Assembly (NCBI RefSeq): GCF_004208415.1
Contig: NZ_CP035758.1
Location: forward strand, 5,828,001-5,892,000
Direction: 5' to 3'
Source: Ktedonosporobacter rubrisoli
GTDB taxonomy: Bacteria; Chloroflexota; Ktedonobacteria; Ktedonobacterales; Ktedonobacteraceae
Length of the DNA: 64,000 nt
Position numbers and translations under genes: made by a program. How positions within the stretch are numbered: position 1 is the stretch's first letter; each line of letters begins with the position of its first letter. This document shows, piece by piece, positions 63,501-64,000 of this stretch. Below the pieces are notes generated by a model that worked only from the letters and a program-made list of their open reading frames with translations, ran no database searches and was not told where the DNA came from.

Positions 63501-64000
63501 AAGGCTATCGCTACATCCGGCGCTTGACTGGCTATCGCTTCTGGCTGTTCGCGCTCACCTTACCCATGCCTTTTATCTTCTATGCTACGCGGCTAATCTT
63601 CGGGCTTGTTTTGCAAAATTTCTTTAATGCCCTGGCCGAGCAGCACCAGATGACTGTCACGGCCTGGCTCTGGATCGCCGTTCTGCCGCTGTCGGCTCTC
63701 TTGCGTGGAGGCATTAGCCAGTTGCTCGCCCGCGCACAAGTTCTGCATTCTTTCTCCATCGTAGGATTACAGCAACGCAATCTCTTTATGCATATTCTTG
63801 AGAGGCCGGGTACCTATGCCAGAGCGGCAGGAGAGACAATCAGCTACTTTCGCGACGATACCCAGGCTTGTAGGGATCTGCTCTCGCTATTACGCACGGT
63901 TCTGGGCCAGGTTTTCTTTGCTATCGTGGCCTTCATCATCCTGTTGCGCATCAATGCAGAAATAACCTTGCTGGTCTTTCTGCCCTTTCTTGCCATCATC
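63497..64000 (+). CDS. Second ABC exporter half, cut by the window edge
   Basis: Only the first 168 residues are visible: membrane segments FWLFALTLPMPFIFYATRLIF (read in parts), WLWIAVLPLSALLRGG and a later one (VFFAIVAFIILLRI), with a long cytoplasmic helix between. The ATPase half lies beyond 64000. The start overlaps the previous gene, with GAGGAGG seven bases upstream. It is likely the partner of the first half. Confidence 0.85.
   Translation, partial: MKGYRYIRRLTGYRFWLFALTLPMPFIFYATRLIFGLVLQNFFNALAEQHQMTVTAWLWIAVLPLSALLRGGISQLLARAQVLHSFSIVGLQQRNLFMHILERPGTYARAAGETISYFRDDTQACRDLLSLLRTVLGQVFFAIVAFIILLRINAEITLLVFLPFLAII

Noticed and set aside
1..64000. tRNA or rRNA genes
   Set aside because: No T-loop GTTCGAATCC-type motif with a matching acceptor stem and no rRNA-like stretch was found by eye.

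Overview
The window looks like a piece of chromosome from a Ktedonobacteria-type member of the Chloroflexota. This is inferred from the gene families: a very long LuxR/MalT-type regulator with an extra N-terminal domain that I remember as common in Ktedonobacter relatives, a TPR-rhomboid fusion, the mix of mid-GC base composition with GTG/TTG starts, several F420/SnoaL-type small enzymes, and a small Tat/ACP/ribosomal core. No tRNA, rRNA, CRISPR array or prophage was seen.

Layout. Positions 1-1720 hold a small mobile element: an IscB nuclease gene with a structured upstream region that fits an omega (HEARO) RNA, and similar hairpins near both ends, but no transposase. Positions 1878-11581 hold an orphan ArsA-type ATPase, an MFS pump, a repeat-built beta-solenoid protein, two SDR oxidoreductases, a fused double-ATPase ABC protein and a Na/phosphate symporter. 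Positions 11850-12600 form a self-contained ArsR-glyoxalase unit with its operator. A housekeeping block follows (rpsT, rplS, rnhB, an L,D-transpeptidase lipoprotein, a cystathionine synthase/lyase). Positions 18163-35194 are an accessory metabolic stretch: esterase, beta-propeller protein, SnoaL/ABM proteins, crotonase, F420-type oxidoreductase, kinase-MFS pair, epimerase, haloalkane dehalogenase, the 1039-residue LuxR regulator and a class C beta-lactamase-like protein. Positions 35195-39150 are scarred: short dispersed repeats flank a nucleotidyltransferase, a TnsA-like gene stops after 48 codons, and two neighbouring rhomboid genes each carry a one-base frameshift in a C run.

Positions 39153-51782 return to core functions: MarC, a four-gene membrane operon, tatC-tatA, a sigma factor with an overlapping small partner gene, acpP-nusB-asp23, and fabD-rpmF-DUF177-coiled coil-coaD. 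The last part has three neat regulator circuits or pairs: PadR with an MFS pump sharing one operator sequence, MerR divergent from thioredoxin with a 19-bp-spaced promoter, and an XRE regulator. It also holds recG, a secreted protein with a duplicated cysteine motif, and a pair of half-size ABC exporters, the second cut by the window edge.

Gene starts were chosen where a ribosome binding site could be seen, so several differ from the longest open frame. All family names come from reading motifs by eye; no search was run.
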